Below, piece after piece: positions 52,144-61,434 of a DNA stretch of 64,000 bases. The notes beneath the pieces were generated by a model. It worked only from the letters and a program-made list of their open reading frames with translations, did no database searches and was not told the DNA's origin. Position 1 is the stretch's first letter. Each line of letters begins with the position of its first letter. The stretch lies in contig NZ_JPVR01000079.1 of NCBI RefSeq assembly GCF_000772935.1, forward strand, positions 124,001 through 188,000. The letters are read 5' to 3'. The position numbers were made by a program, and so were the translations under genes. The stretch is from Lysinibacillus boronitolerans JCM 21713 = 10a = NBRC 103108. GTDB taxonomy: Bacteria > Bacillota > Bacilli > Bacillales_A > Planococcaceae.

Positions 52144-53051
52144 TTCCCCTGCTCTCCCATCGTCATTTGCAGGAATATATCCTCCAATGAACGTTTCTCT
52201 TCCTCTACTCGGAATACTGATATACCCTCCTGCACAAGAACTTGGACAATATGAGCAACCTTTTCATCCGAGCACTCTTCTAAGAAAATCACACCATTTT
52301 GATAATCTGCCTTAATACCATTTGCTAATAAAAAACGCCATCCTTTTTCACCATTATTTACTTTGAAGGTAACCTTTGGTTGGGCAAAGCGACGCATAGC
52401 CTCAATAGAATCTTGGAAAATTAATTTCCCTTTCGAAACAATCCCAACTTGTGTTGCCATTTGATCAATCTCTGATAATAAATGGCTGGAGATTATAATG
52501 GTCATGCCATATTCCTCTGGTAATCTTTTAATTAAATTACGAATCTCTATAATGCCTGAAGGATCGAGGCCATTCGTTGGTTCATCTAAAATAAGTAATT
52601 CAGGACTATGTAGTAAAGAAGCAGCAATACCAAGACGTTGTTTCATTCCTAAAGAGAAACCTTTGACCTTTTTGTGGGCAACTTCCTTCAAACGGACAAT
52701 TTCCAAAACTTCATCAATTCGAGTTTTTGATACACCTAGTATTTTTCTTAGCGCCTCTAGATTCTCATATGCTGTTAAATGTGGATAATAAGAAGGGTTT
52801 TCCACCAACGAACCTATCTTCGCTAAAATTTGGATACGATCCTTCGTAATGTTCTTTTCAAAGATTTTGATTGTTCCAGAAGATGGCTTCATCAAACCTA
52901 GGAGCATTCGAATTGTAGTCGTTTTACCTGCTCCATTCGGACCCAAAAATCCATATATTTCACCTTTGCGTATTTGCAAGTTCAAATTTGATACAGCTTG
53001 CTCTTTCCCAAAGCTTTTTGATAAGTTTTGTGTTTGTACGATATATTCCAA
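52140..53051 (-). CDS. LanF/BcrA-type ABC transporter ATPase
   Basis: 303 residues. Walker A GPNGAGKTT near 39-47, signature FSLGMKQRLGIA, Walker B LLILDEPTNGLD, and the extra C-terminal domain of BcrA/LanF ATPases. Start TTG 53051 (EYIVQTQNLSK...), six bases after GAGGTG; a GTG three codons upstream overlaps the site. First gene of the transporter operon, after the two-component genes. Confidence 0.88.
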   Translation of the reverse strand: MEYIVQTQNLSKSFGKEQAVSNLNLQIRKGEIYGFLGPNGAGKTTTIRMLLGLMKPSSGTIKIFEKNITKDRIQILAKIGSLVENPSYYPHLTAYENLEALRKILGVSKTRIDEVLEIVRLKEVAHKKVKGFSLGMKQRLGIAASLLHSPELLILDEPTNGLDPSGIIEIRNLIKRLPEEYGMTIIISSHLLSEIDQMATQVGIVSKGKLIFQDSIEAMRRFAQPKVTFKVNNGEKGWRFLLANGIKADYQNGVIFLEECSDEKVAHIVQVLVQEGISVFRVEEEKRSLEDIFLQMTMGEQGK

Positions 53052-53142
53052 TGTCCTCACCTCTTTAACTATCTTAAAAAGGGAAGTTTAAAAAAAGGTA
53101 TGGGCTAAGTTTAAATTTTGTTTAAAAAATCATTTCTATCAT

Positions 53143-53189
53143 AAAAAAATCTGCGAAGCATTTATTTCTCAAGCTTCGCAGATTTTTTT
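53143..53189 (-). terminator. Terminator overlapping the histidine kinase stop
   Basis: Stem AAATCTGCGAAGC / GCTTCGCAGATTT flanked by A and T runs. The stop codon of the kinase gene at 53162 lies in the loop, so regulator genes and transporter genes are separate transcripts. Confidence 0.88.
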
Positions 53190-54535
53190 ATGATAATTTT
53201 TGTACCAGAGTGATCGGAATGGATATCCCATTCAAGATGCATGCCCTTTATCATGACATCAACAATTGATAAGCCGATTCCAGCGCCCTTTGCATTCGAC
53301 TCATTTTTCATCCCTTGACCATGATCCTCAACAATAAATGCTGTATAACACTCCGTCGATTCCGTTTTCACACTTATATATTTACCACTACTCGCGTGGC
53401 GCAGTACGTTTTGGAAAATATTATCAAATACTCTCCCTAACCATAATGGATCAACACGCCATTCTACAGGTTCAAATGGCTGTAGCTCAATATCGATTGT
53501 AAAACCTTCTCGCTCGAAAACTGGATACCATGTCGTTAGATGCTCCCTTACAAACCGGATAACATTGATGTCTTTCGGTTCAAATTTATATTTACTTGCC
53601 ATAAGCAATGTATAGGACATCAAATTTTCAATTAAAGCATCAATATTCACTATGGATGTGTCCATAGCCTTTAATGCCTGCTTCCCTTCCTCAGATAACG
53701 CTTCTTTGCTAATTGTATAGGATTGAGCTCTTACCTTCGTTAAAGGTGTCCGTAAATCATGTGATAGATTAGCAATCAGTTCACGTCTTAGCTGTTCTTC
53801 CTTCTGTTGACGTTGTTTACTGTCTCTCAGTTCACAAACCATTCTGTTAAAACTATGCTCCAATTGCCCAATCTCATCTCGTTTTTTCACCTGAATTTCA
53901 ATAGGTAAACCATCTACATCACGTATTTCCATAGCCTCTTGCAGATGTAATAATCTTTTTCGAATTCCCTTGAAAAATAAAAGCGAAACTACAATAAAAA
54001 ATAAAATAACCGCAATAACACCAAAAAATAAAAAGTTACCATAGTTATCATAGACCTTTATAAGTGGAGGATTAAATGCTACCCTTGGAATCTCTAATAC
54101 AATAAAGCCATTTGCTATATCATCACCTAAGAAGGCTATAACAGTAAATGGATCATCTCCATAACGTTCTTTTATAAATTGTGTTGTATAGGCTGGTGTC
54201 CACTTTGCTGGTAACTGATCCTTCACATTCAATGTAGTCAGTAAGTTCCCCTCTTCACTTACCCAAAACATAGAAGCCGTAGGAAATTGCTCTTGCCACT
54301 TTTGAAATAACTGCGTAATCGCATCATCTGTTGCATTGGTCATATTTTCAGCCTGTGCATGCCATTGCTCTTCAATATCACTTTCTACAAGTACTCCGCT
54401 TGAAAATTCCCCTGTCCCTGTCTTTGTAATGCCTAATACGAAAGTAGCAACACCAAGATAGGAGATTTGCACAATAGATATGGCTAATACAATAATAAGC
54501 ATATATTTCGCTAATAATGATCGAAAAAATTTCAT
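53162..54535 (-). CDS. Sensor histidine kinase of the LanFEG transporter system
   Basis: 457 residues: TM1 about 10-34, extracellular sensor about 35-165, TM2 about 168-190, HAMP, HisKA with phosphorylated His near 258 (LIANLSHDLRTPLTK), HATPase with N box NIFQNVLRHA and G boxes DHGQGMKNES, KGAGIGLSIV. The extracellular part is larger than in BceS-type kinases, as in CprK/SpaK-like systems. It should detect a peptide or envelope stress and phosphorylate the regulator. Overlaps the regulator gene by four bases. Confidence 0.9.
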   Translation of the reverse strand: MKFFRSLLAKYMLIIVLAISIVQISYLGVATFVLGITKTGTGEFSSGVLVESDIEEQWHAQAENMTNATDDAITQLFQKWQEQFPTASMFWVSEEGNLLTTLNVKDQLPAKWTPAYTTQFIKERYGDDPFTVIAFLGDDIANGFIVLEIPRVAFNPPLIKVYDNYGNFLFFGVIAVILFFIVVSLLFFKGIRKRLLHLQEAMEIRDVDGLPIEIQVKKRDEIGQLEHSFNRMVCELRDSKQRQQKEEQLRRELIANLSHDLRTPLTKVRAQSYTISKEALSEEGKQALKAMDTSIVNIDALIENLMSYTLLMASKYKFEPKDINVIRFVREHLTTWYPVFEREGFTIDIELQPFEPVEWRVDPLWLGRVFDNIFQNVLRHASSGKYISVKTESTECYTAFIVEDHGQGMKNESNAKGAGIGLSIVDVMIKGMHLEWDIHSDHSGTKIIIKKSAKLEK

Positions 54536-55200
54536 TGTTTCACCCTATAGCCAATGCCTCGAATTGTTTCAATAATCATGGGCTTTGCAGGATTGATTTC
54601 TATTTTTTCTCTTAAGTAACGAATATGCACCATGAGTGTTTTATCACCTTCAATATAGCTCTCACCCCATACGCCCTCATAGAGTTGTTCCTTTGTTAAA
54701 ATTTGATTTAAATGACGAATAAAATATTGTAATAAATAAAATTGTTTTCCAGTCAAAAGAATTTCTTCTTCATTCATCGTATTGATAACTTGCATATCTT
54801 TCGTATAAATTTTAAGATGCTGCAATGCCAGTACATCATCATTTTTTTGATATCTTCTTAATAATACTTCTAGCCTTGCAACGAGCTCATCAGGGTGAAA
54901 TGGCTTTGTTAAGTAATCATCAGCAAAATGTAGCCCTTCAATTTTATCCTCAACAGCTGTTCTTGCTGATAACATCAGAATTGGCAGGTCTTTATTTTCC
55001 CGTTTAATTCTTTTGCCTATGGAGAAACCATCCAATCCAGGTAGCATCACATCCAATATAGCAATATCTTTTGAGGAAATATGTTGCTCAAGCCCCTCCC
55101 CTGATTTTAGCCATGTCACATCATAACCTCGCTCCGTTAATTCCTTGCTTACCCATTGTCCGATTTCTTTTTCATCTTCTATGTACAATATACGAATCAA
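54532..55200 (-). CDS. OmpR-family response regulator
   Basis: 222 residues: receiver domain with acid pocket E8-D9, phosphorylated Asp50 (ILDVMLPG) and Lys near 100 (LTKPFHPDEL), then a winged helix (GESYIEGDKTLMVHIRYLREKI; IETIRGIGYRVK). Partner of the overlapping kinase; likely controls the adjacent transporter. Start TTG 55200 after AAGGAGG. Confidence 0.92.
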   Translation of the reverse strand: MIRILYIEDEKEIGQWVSKELTERGYDVTWLKSGEGLEQHISSKDIAILDVMLPGLDGFSIGKRIKRENKDLPILMLSARTAVEDKIEGLHFADDYLTKPFHPDELVARLEVLLRRYQKNDDVLALQHLKIYTKDMQVINTMNEEEILLTGKQFYLLQYFIRHLNQILTKEQLYEGVWGESYIEGDKTLMVHIRYLREKIEINPAKPMIIETIRGIGYRVKQ

Positions 55201-55610
55201 TGTTCATCCTCCTTGATACATTTTAAAAATTTATAATTTCCATACATGGTTATTATAGGGGAACTGTTATTTATTTTCTTAAGAAATTCAAAACCACCAA
55301 TTTATTGAAAAAAGTAACTAATAAAAGTTGCTCTTTTATAGTATACGTTGCTACTTTATCACCTGCTTCAAATTCATTTAGAAAGGTGTAGGGAATCGAT
55401 ATTACAAGGCACACCCCAAAGCATGGCAAGAATCATATACACCTAAAAAAATGGAATTATTTTTTCATCAACGTTGCCCGCTTCACATTTAGGTGATAGA
55501 AAAAAGAAACTTCACTTCTTTTTTCTTTGATAAATGGCCCTAACTATATTAAAAATATTAGAGAAATATAATTTTCTTAGGTTTTACCTATAATAGAGGG
55601 GTGTTTATGT
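55201..55610. other. Intergenic region between divergent genes
   Basis: 410 bp with no credible ORF. TATAAT at 55590-55595 is a -10 candidate for the LysR gene. ACACCTAAA near 55440 and TTTAGGTGA near 55490 are inverted to each other, and a stem GAAAAAAGAA / TTCTTTTTTC lies at about 55500-55530. No function assigned. Confidence 0.4.
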
Positions 55611-56489
55611 TTGGATATAAGACAACTACGCTATTTTATAGCAATTGTGGAGGAAAAAAAGATTTCTGCTGCGGCTGAAAGGTTACATATTTCTCAGCCA
55701 CCATTGAGTCAGCATTTAAAAACGATGGAGGAAGAGCTCGGTTCAAAGTTGGTAGAAAGGAGCGGCAAATATTTTGAAGTAACTGAGGCGGGAAAGACCT
55801 TATATAAGTATGCATTGCAGGTTGCACAATTAATGAAAGAGGCAGAAGCAGAGGTTAAGGATGTTGGATTAGGCCTGCATGGTCGATTGACAATAGGCAT
55901 CAATACATTTTCAGTTGTTGAGCTGCCCCAATTACTACAACAATTTCAACAACACTACCCAAAGGTGACTTATAAAATTCAACAAAATGAATCTTCTTAT
56001 CTTTGTAAATTAGTAAGGGACCGTGTTGTAGAACTTGCCATCATTCGCTTACCTTTAGAATTAGAAGATTTCTCTGTCCTACATATGTACACTGAACCAT
56101 TTTACTTTATACAATCCAAAAAGTTCGACCTCTTAGAACACGACGTTGCTTTAGCTGAAATACAAAATTGGCCAATCCTTTTACCAAGCACAGAAGGCTT
56201 GGGCGTACATTATTCAATACTAGAAGCATTTTCTCGCCTCCAGCTGCAGTCCCGTATTGTCGGAGAATGCTCAGATACAGCACTTTTAATGAATTTAATC
56301 GCTTCTGGCTTTAGCTCCTCTATCGTACCTGAAACTATTTTAAAGCAATATGGTGATCTACCACTTCATGCATACAAAATTCCCTCAGCAGAACTATCCA
56401 CCTCAGTAGGACTCGTATGGCTGAAGAATCATTATTTATCCAAAGCTGCTCAAAACTTTGTGGATTTAATGAGGGAGCATTATTGTTAA
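55611..56489 (+). CDS. LysR-family transcriptional regulator
   Basis: 292 residues: winged helix-turn-helix at about 1-60 (LRYFIAIVEEKKISAAAERLHISQPPLSQHLKTMEEELGS) and a LysR substrate-binding domain to the end. Start TTG 55611, seven bases after GGGGTG. It sits alone; LysR genes often control a divergent neighbour, but here that is the two-component gene, so the target is unclear. Confidence 0.9.
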   Translation: MDIRQLRYFIAIVEEKKISAAAERLHISQPPLSQHLKTMEEELGSKLVERSGKYFEVTEAGKTLYKYALQVAQLMKEAEAEVKDVGLGLHGRLTIGINTFSVVELPQLLQQFQQHYPKVTYKIQQNESSYLCKLVRDRVVELAIIRLPLELEDFSVLHMYTEPFYFIQSKKFDLLEHDVALAEIQNWPILLPSTEGLGVHYSILEAFSRLQLQSRIVGECSDTALLMNLIASGFSSSIVPETILKQYGDLPLHAYKIPSAELSTSVGLVWLKNHYLSKAAQNFVDLMREHYC

Positions 56490-56496
56490 CGGTTAA

Positions 56497-56540
56497 TAAA
56501 AAAGAGAGCAAACTAACGCTTCTAGTTTGCTCTCTTTTTT
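56497..56540. terminator. Bidirectional terminator
   Basis: Stem AAAAAAGAGAGCAAACTA / TAGTTTGCTCTCTTTTTT. Confidence 0.92.
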
Positions 56541-56545
56541 AACAG

Positions 56546-56986
56546 TTATTGAATAATCAACATATCATTCTCATCAAACTGCCACATGTCACCATAGGCA
56601 ACTTCCCAATAGTAGCCATTTGGATCTTGAAAATAGCCACTATAGCCACCCCAGAATGCAGTTACGGGCTCTTTAACAATTTTTGCTCCAGCCTTTTTTG
56701 CTAATGCAAAGACGCGATCCACTTCTTCTTTTGATTTACCATTATAGGCAAGAGTGATTCCTCCAAAGCCTTGGCTAATTTCTGGTGGATTGGATTCATT
56801 GATATCTCTGACTAAACGTTCAATTGGAAATAACGATATTTTTGTTCCTCCATTATTAAAGAACATGACATCGGGATTCGTCTCCTCTCCGTATACCACC
56901 ACTTCAAAACCAAGCCCCTCTCGGTAAAAAGTTAGAGACTCCACCATATCTTTAACACCTAATGTAATTAAATTTAAACGATTCAT
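56546..56986 (-). CDS. VOC-family (glyoxalase/dioxygenase-like) protein
   Basis: 146 residues with the paired beta-alpha-beta-beta-beta modules of the vicinal oxygen chelate fold: LNLITLGVKDMVESLTFYREGLGF and GYFQDPNGYYWEVAYG (Glu ligand). The canonical N-terminal His is replaced, so metal binding is uncertain. ATG 56986, nine bases after GGGG. Divergent from the aldo-keto reductase. Confidence 0.82.
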   Translation of the reverse strand: MNRLNLITLGVKDMVESLTFYREGLGFEVVVYGEETNPDVMFFNNGGTKISLFPIERLVRDINESNPPEISQGFGGITLAYNGKSKEEVDRVFALAKKAGAKIVKEPVTAFWGGYSGYFQDPNGYYWEVAYGDMWQFDENDMLIIQ

Positions 56987-57316
56987 CTTCAAAATCCCCT
57001 TTTTAAAGTATTACTACTTTAATTCTCTACCGAACGTATATTTCCTTTTATTACCTCAAGAAAAATATTTGTTTAATTGTCTCCAAAGCCTTTTGTAGGT
57101 TACTCGATATTTTTTACTAGTAGTTAAGACCAATCAGATGCGACATTTTTATTTAATCGCTTCATCAATAAATATTTTTATTCCTCTAAGCATTGCCAGC
57201 TCACAAAAGTTACCTCTACGTTTCTATGACACAAAAAAGTACGTACTTTTTTTGAGAGTATGTTAGCAGCATAATGAGTAAGCAATCAAATAATCACAAA
57301 ACATGGAGGACTAAAA
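56987..57316. other. Intergenic region with a palindromic operator
   Basis: 330 bp between VOC (minus) and aldo-keto reductase (plus). It holds a perfect 20-bp palindrome (separate entry), a GGAGG before the reductase start, and otherwise nothing clear. Confidence 0.5.
57233..57252. promoter_or_regulatory. Perfect 20-bp palindrome, candidate HxlR operator
   Basis: AAAAAAGTACGTACTTTTTT, 65 bases before the reductase start. Similar half sites (AAAAGTAC, AAAAGTAA) occur upstream of the HxlR gene at about 58620-58640. HxlR regulators bind short AT-rich palindromes with GTAC cores. Confidence 0.55.
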
Positions 57317-58162
57317 ATGATTACTCATTTACAAGATACAATCACTTTAAATAATGACCTACAAATGCCTGGTATGGGTTTAGGTGTTTTTCAAGTAGAA
57401 AATGATGCTACGGCTGAGATGGTAAAAAACGCTATTGAAGTCGGCTATCGAAGCATCGACACTGCTGCTATTTATGGCAATGAGGCAGGTGTAGGAGAAG
57501 GTATTAAACAAGCTCTAGCATCTACTGGCTTACGTCGTGAAGATTTATTTATCACATCTAAAGTATGGAACGATGGTTTAGGCTATGATGAAACAATTGC
57601 AGCATATGAAGAGAGCCTAAAAAAATTAGGATTAGATTATTTAGATCTTTATCTAATTCATTGGCCTGGTAAAGATAAATATGCTGAATCATGGAAAGCA
57701 CTTGAAGACCTATATGAACAAGGCAAAATCAAAGCAATCGGTGTATCTAACTTTACTGTGGCACACTTGGAAAACTTATTATCATTTGCTCGTATTAAAC
57801 CTGTTTTGAACCAAGTGGAATTCCACCCACGCTTACAACAAGTGGAGCTTCGTTCATTCTGTGACAAGCATCAAATTCAACTTGAAGCATGGGCACCTTT
57901 AATGCAAGGTGGACTTCTTGAAGATGAAACAATTTCAAAAATCGCAACAAAATACGGAAAATCAAATGCTCAGGTTATTTTACGCTGGGATGTACAAAAT
58001 GGAGTGATTACAATTCCAAAATCAGTACGTAGAGAACGCATGATGCAAAACGCTGATATCTTTGACTTTACTTTAACAGACGAAGAAATGACATTAATCA
58101 ATGAGATGAATCGTGAACAACGTGTTGGACCAAATCCAGATGAATTTGACTTTGCTCTATAA
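57317..58162 (+). CDS. Aldo/keto reductase (YvgN/YtbE-like)
   Basis: 281 residues, NADPH-dependent TIM-barrel reductase. Catalytic tetrad visible: Asp and Tyr (SIDTAAIYGNEAGVG), Lys (FITSKVW), His (LIHWPG). NADPH site near the end, IPKSVRRERM. Reduces aldehydes, methylglyoxal included, in relatives. GGAGG precedes the ATG. A 20-bp palindrome suggests HxlR control. Confidence 0.9.
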   Translation: MITHLQDTITLNNDLQMPGMGLGVFQVENDATAEMVKNAIEVGYRSIDTAAIYGNEAGVGEGIKQALASTGLRREDLFITSKVWNDGLGYDETIAAYEESLKKLGLDYLDLYLIHWPGKDKYAESWKALEDLYEQGKIKAIGVSNFTVAHLENLLSFARIKPVLNQVEFHPRLQQVELRSFCDKHQIQLEAWAPLMQGGLLEDETISKIATKYGKSNAQVILRWDVQNGVITIPKSVRRERMMQNADIFDFTLTDEEMTLINEMNREQRVGPNPDEFDFAL

Positions 58163-58169
58163 GCATTAA

Positions 58170-58220
58170 AATGAGGAAAGAGACTGTCTTGTATATGACA
58201 GTCTCTTTCTCCCCTCATTA
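58170..58220. terminator. Bidirectional terminator
   Basis: Stem AAAGAGACTGTC / GACAGTCTCTTT, with outer AATGAGG / CCTCATT pairing, between convergent genes. Confidence 0.88.
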
Positions 58221-58601
58221 TGATGTTTGCTGCATAGCTATATCTTCATCACGTTGTTTTAACAGAACGTCTTCACCTTTATCCTGTAGTAACTCAACAT
58301 GCTTTTCGCCCCAAGTGCAAAGCATATTCAAAATGGGCTCCATCCCCTGGCCATAAGACGTTAAGGAATACTCCACTTTAGGTGGTACTTGATTGAAGAC
58401 TTTTCGATTGATTAATCCAGCTTGCTCTAATTCTCTTAATTGACTTGTAAGCATTTTTTGTGAAATTCCAGGAATCAATCGTCGAAACTCATTTGTTCGA
58501 ATTTTACCATGGTGGTTTAAATGACAAAGAATGACTGGTTTCCATTTACCACCAATAACTTCAAGCGTAGCTTCAACACCAATATTATAAATTTTTTGCA
58601 T
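58218..58601 (-). CDS. HxlR-family transcriptional regulator
   Basis: 127 residues, the whole length of a winged-helix HxlR protein: GGKWKPVILCHLNHHGKIRTNEFRRLIPGISQKMLTSQLRELEQAGLI. The usual N-terminal Cys (C-P) that senses electrophiles is not visible before GGKW. The gene is between the reductase and the divergent MFS gene, both of which could be targets. GGGGGTTTACA before the ATG. Confidence 0.9.
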   Translation of the reverse strand: MQKIYNIGVEATLEVIGGKWKPVILCHLNHHGKIRTNEFRRLIPGISQKMLTSQLRELEQAGLINRKVFNQVPPKVEYSLTSYGQGMEPILNMLCTWGEKHVELLQDKGEDVLLKQRDEDIAMQQTS

Positions 58602-58710
58602 TGTAAACCCCCGTAATATTCAAAAGTAACTAAAAGTACTCTACATAACTTTTAGGTATGTATGAATATTACTACACATGATAAAAAAAATCAAAGGAGA
58701 TATTAGTAAA

Positions 58711-59895
58711 ATGACACAATCAAAAAAGCCAAATCCAAAATTGACATTGCTAGCACTTGCAATTAGTGCATTTGGAATAGGGTCCACTGAATTTATCAGT
58801 GTCGGACTTTTACCATTAATTACTGATGATTTTGGTATATCTTTAAGCACAGCCGGTTTAACTGTTTCTATATATGCACTAGGTGTTACTATTGGAGCTC
58901 CATTACTAACAGCCTTAACATCTCGTTTAAGTCGAAAAACAGTTTTACTGCTTGTTATGACTATTTTTATAGCAGGGAATTTAACTGCAGCTATCGCACC
59001 TGTTTTTTCAGTTCTGATAATAGGTCGTATAATATCAGCTTTAGCTCATGGTGTCTTTATGTCGATCGCTTCTGTTATAGCCGCTGATGTAGTTGAACCT
59101 AATAAACGAGCAAGCGCCATTGCCTTTATGTTTACTGGATTAACATTAGCTACTGTGACGGGTGTCCCACTTGGTACATTTATTGGACAAGTTACAGATT
59201 GGCGTATGTCATTCATCTTTATTGTCGTTATTGGAATTATCGGTTTAATTAGTAATGCATTGCTAGTACCTAGCCAATTATCGAAGGGCAATCCCATCTC
59301 TATTCGTGATATTGGTAAGGTATTAGGCAATATTCGTATGATCTTAATACTATTCATTACCGCAATTGGATACGGCGGTGCTTTTGTTGTCTACACATAT
59401 GTTTCACCTATTTTAGAGCAATATATGGGGTATTCACCACATACAGTCGTCATTATTCTAGTTGTCTATGGTATTTGTGTAGCCATCGGTAATACTCTTG
59501 GTGGTCATTTTGCTAACCAAAATCCGCTACGTTCAATCTTTATAATTTTTGTTGGACTTGCCTTAGCATTACTTGCCATTGGCTTCACTCTTGAATCACC
59601 GATCATCGGTTTAATCATGGTACTGACAATGGGATTATTTATGTTCATGAATGTTCCAGGATTGCAGCTATACGCCGTTCTACTATCTGAAAAATATGTA
59701 CCATCAGCAATTTCAATGGCCTCAGCATTGAATATTTCCGCTTTCAACATTGGCATATTTTTAGGCTCATTTATCGGAGGCTTTATTATTCGCCACCAAT
59801 CGTTGGCGCATACGCCTATATACGGATTTTTGATGGTTATGCTAGCAGCAGTTGTTACACTTTTATGGTTACTTTTCGATAACAAAAAACAATAA
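58711..59895 (+). CDS. MFS drug/purine-type efflux transporter (DHA1)
   Basis: 394 residues, 12 membrane helices, with motif A-like SRLSRKTVLL and motif C-like LTLATVTGVPLGTFIG. The opening AISAFGIGSTEFISVGLLPLI marks the YdhP/PbuE-like DHA1 group that exports sugars, purines or drugs. ATG 58711, about ten bases after AAAGGAG. Divergent from HxlR, which likely regulates it. Substrate unknown. Confidence 0.86.
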   Translation: MTQSKKPNPKLTLLALAISAFGIGSTEFISVGLLPLITDDFGISLSTAGLTVSIYALGVTIGAPLLTALTSRLSRKTVLLLVMTIFIAGNLTAAIAPVFSVLIIGRIISALAHGVFMSIASVIAADVVEPNKRASAIAFMFTGLTLATVTGVPLGTFIGQVTDWRMSFIFIVVIGIIGLISNALLVPSQLSKGNPISIRDIGKVLGNIRMILILFITAIGYGGAFVVYTYVSPILEQYMGYSPHTVVIILVVYGICVAIGNTLGGHFANQNPLRSIFIIFVGLALALLAIGFTLESPIIGLIMVLTMGLFMFMNVPGLQLYAVLLSEKYVPSAISMASALNISAFNIGIFLGSFIGGFIIRHQSLAHTPIYGFLMVMLAAVVTLLWLLFDNKKQ

Positions 59896-59940
59896 CTCTC
59901 AAAATTTCATTTTGTATAAAAAAGTAGTAGAGAATGTGTA

Positions 59941-59969
59941 TTGTTTGTTGATATGTTGTATCCTATAAT
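59941..59969 (+). promoter_or_regulatory. Promoter of the second siderophore-binding gene
   Basis: TTGTTT, 17-bp spacer, TATAAT; the Fur box follows the -10 by 15 bases. Confidence 0.7.
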
Positions 59970-59984
59970 TTACTTGAACTAAAC

Positions 59985-60003
59985 GAGAATGATTATCATT
60001 CTA
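59985..60003 (+). promoter_or_regulatory. Fur box
   Basis: GAGAATGATTATCATTCTA; the inner 17 bases are a perfect palindrome and match the Fur consensus. Confidence 0.9.
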
Positions 60004-60053
60004 ACTTAAAGGAATACCCTTACTGTTTTAGTAAATCTATAGGAGTGAATAAA

Positions 60054-61004
60054 ATGCGTAGAGGTCGATATTTTTCATTTGTAGTTTTCTTTGCACTAAT
60101 GTTCTTAATAAGTGCCTGTGGCTCAAATGAAGTAAAAGAGGATACAGCTACAGAAGAACAAACATCAAAAGATACAAGAATTGTAGAAGATGAGTTTGGA
60201 AAAGTAGAAATTCCTACAAATCCACAGCGTGTAGCTGCTATCTATTTGGAAGACTATTTAACTGCTTTGGATGTAAAACCTGTTGTGCAATGGTATCACC
60301 CATCTTGGGGAAAACAAGACTATTTAGGATTAGATGTTCCTGAGTTCGACATTACTGGTAGCATGGAAACATTATTACAAGCCAAGCCTGATTTAATCAT
60401 TGTAGATGGCGCGGCGGATAAGGCAAAGTATGAGGAGTACTCAAAGGTAGCGCCTACTTTCCGCTTGAAAGAAGATATTCTACAAGATCCACGTAAAATT
60501 GTAGAAACAATAGCTGATGTTTTAAATATTCCTGATAAAGCAAAAGAAATGGTTGATCAATATGAGCAACGTGTTTCCGATTTAAAAGCAAAACTAGATG
60601 AATCAATTGGAGACGAAACAGTTGCTGTTGTACGACTAAATGTAGCAGATAATACATTAGCGTTATTTGGCATTAAAAATCGCTACTCTGGCTATATTTA
60701 CACAGAGACAGGCTTAACACCTCATCCATTAGCCCGTGATATGACAGAGTTCCACGAGGTTTTATCGGAAGAGGCTATCACGGAATTAGATGCGGATCAT
60801 ATCATCCTTTTCCCTTCAAACGGTACATGGGAGTCTAAAGAGAACCAAGAAGCCATTAAATGGTTAGATAGTACACTATGGAAAACACTCCCTGCTGTAA
60901 AAAATGGGCATGTTTATATTGCTGAGCGCACATATTGGCAATCTGGCGCAATCACAGCCAACTTGCTAAAGTATGATGATCTAGAGAAATGGTTCGTCAA
61001 ATAA
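60054..61004 (+). CDS. Siderophore-binding lipoprotein, second system
   Basis: 316 residues: lipoprotein signal ending LISAC (near 22), then the two-lobed iron-siderophore binding fold (VEIPTNPQRVAAIYLEDYLTAL; QAKPDLIIVDG; LDADHIILFPSN). Carries HPSWGKQDYLGLD, repeated almost exactly in the AraC-fused protein downstream. No permease or ATPase follows, so it must share a transporter encoded elsewhere. ATG 60054 after AGGAG; a GTG three codons earlier is inside the site. Fur box upstream. Confidence 0.9.
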   Translation: MRRGRYFSFVVFFALMFLISACGSNEVKEDTATEEQTSKDTRIVEDEFGKVEIPTNPQRVAAIYLEDYLTALDVKPVVQWYHPSWGKQDYLGLDVPEFDITGSMETLLQAKPDLIIVDGAADKAKYEEYSKVAPTFRLKEDILQDPRKIVETIADVLNIPDKAKEMVDQYEQRVSDLKAKLDESIGDETVAVVRLNVADNTLALFGIKNRYSGYIYTETGLTPHPLARDMTEFHEVLSEEAITELDADHIILFPSNGTWESKENQEAIKWLDSTLWKTLPAVKNGHVYIAERTYWQSGAITANLLKYDDLEKWFVK

Positions 61005-61010
61005 TTTACA

Positions 61011-61041
61011 AAAGAAAGCTCTTAATGAGGGCTTTCTTTGG
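61011..61041 (+). terminator. Terminator after the binding-protein gene (copy 1)
   Basis: AAAGAAAGCTCT / AGGGCTTTCTTT around TTAATG. Near-identical to the hairpin at 61404. Confidence 0.85.
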
Positions 61042-61200
61042 CTTAATGTTAAAAAACAAAATAATTTAATAGCACTTTTGTGAAGGGGAAAATGGATAGA
61101 TGTTGTCACTCATCACTTCTTCACATTGAAATAAGTGCCTATCCTCTCTTTAATAGACTTTTTTGTTTCCTACAGCTAGTACGAAAGAAGAAAAGACACG

Positions 61201-61359
61201 TTAGCAGCATGGTTGATTGGAGTGGAGCCAGCGTCACTCCTAGGGGATTTAGCGTCACAGGTGAGACCCTGGAGCGAACGCAAGTGAGTGAAGCGGCTCA
61301 TCAGACGCCCCCTGGAAAGGACGCTGGCGGAGCGGAAATCAACCCCCTCGCCTTGCTAA
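61201..61359. repeat. GTTGATT-ended palindromic repeat element
   Basis: Core 61212-61343 begins GTTGATT and ends AATCAAC. Inside the ends, GCCAGCGTC and GACGCTGGC are also inverted. Flanking TTAGCA and TGCTAA extend the inverted repeat. The G+C content is well above that of its surroundings. It resembles the dispersed intergenic repeats with GTTGATT ends seen in Bacillus and relatives. No ORF of its own is credible. Confidence 0.7.
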
Positions 61360-61403
61360 AAGGGCTTTTTCTGCTAGTCACATGATCTTTTTTCAACAAC
61401 ATG

Positions 61404-61434
61404 AAAGAAAGCTCTTAATGAGAGCTTTCTTTGT
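61404..61434 (+). terminator. Duplicated terminator hairpin (copy 2)
   Basis: AAAGAAAGCTCT / AGAGCTTTCTTT around TTAATG; shares its first 19 bases with the hairpin at 61011. Located 40 bases before the AraC-fusion start. Confidence 0.8.

Noticed and set aside
61080..61385. 101-codon + strand frame over the GTTGATT element
   Set aside because: Most of it is the repeat itself; no ribosome binding site of quality and no protein-like composition.
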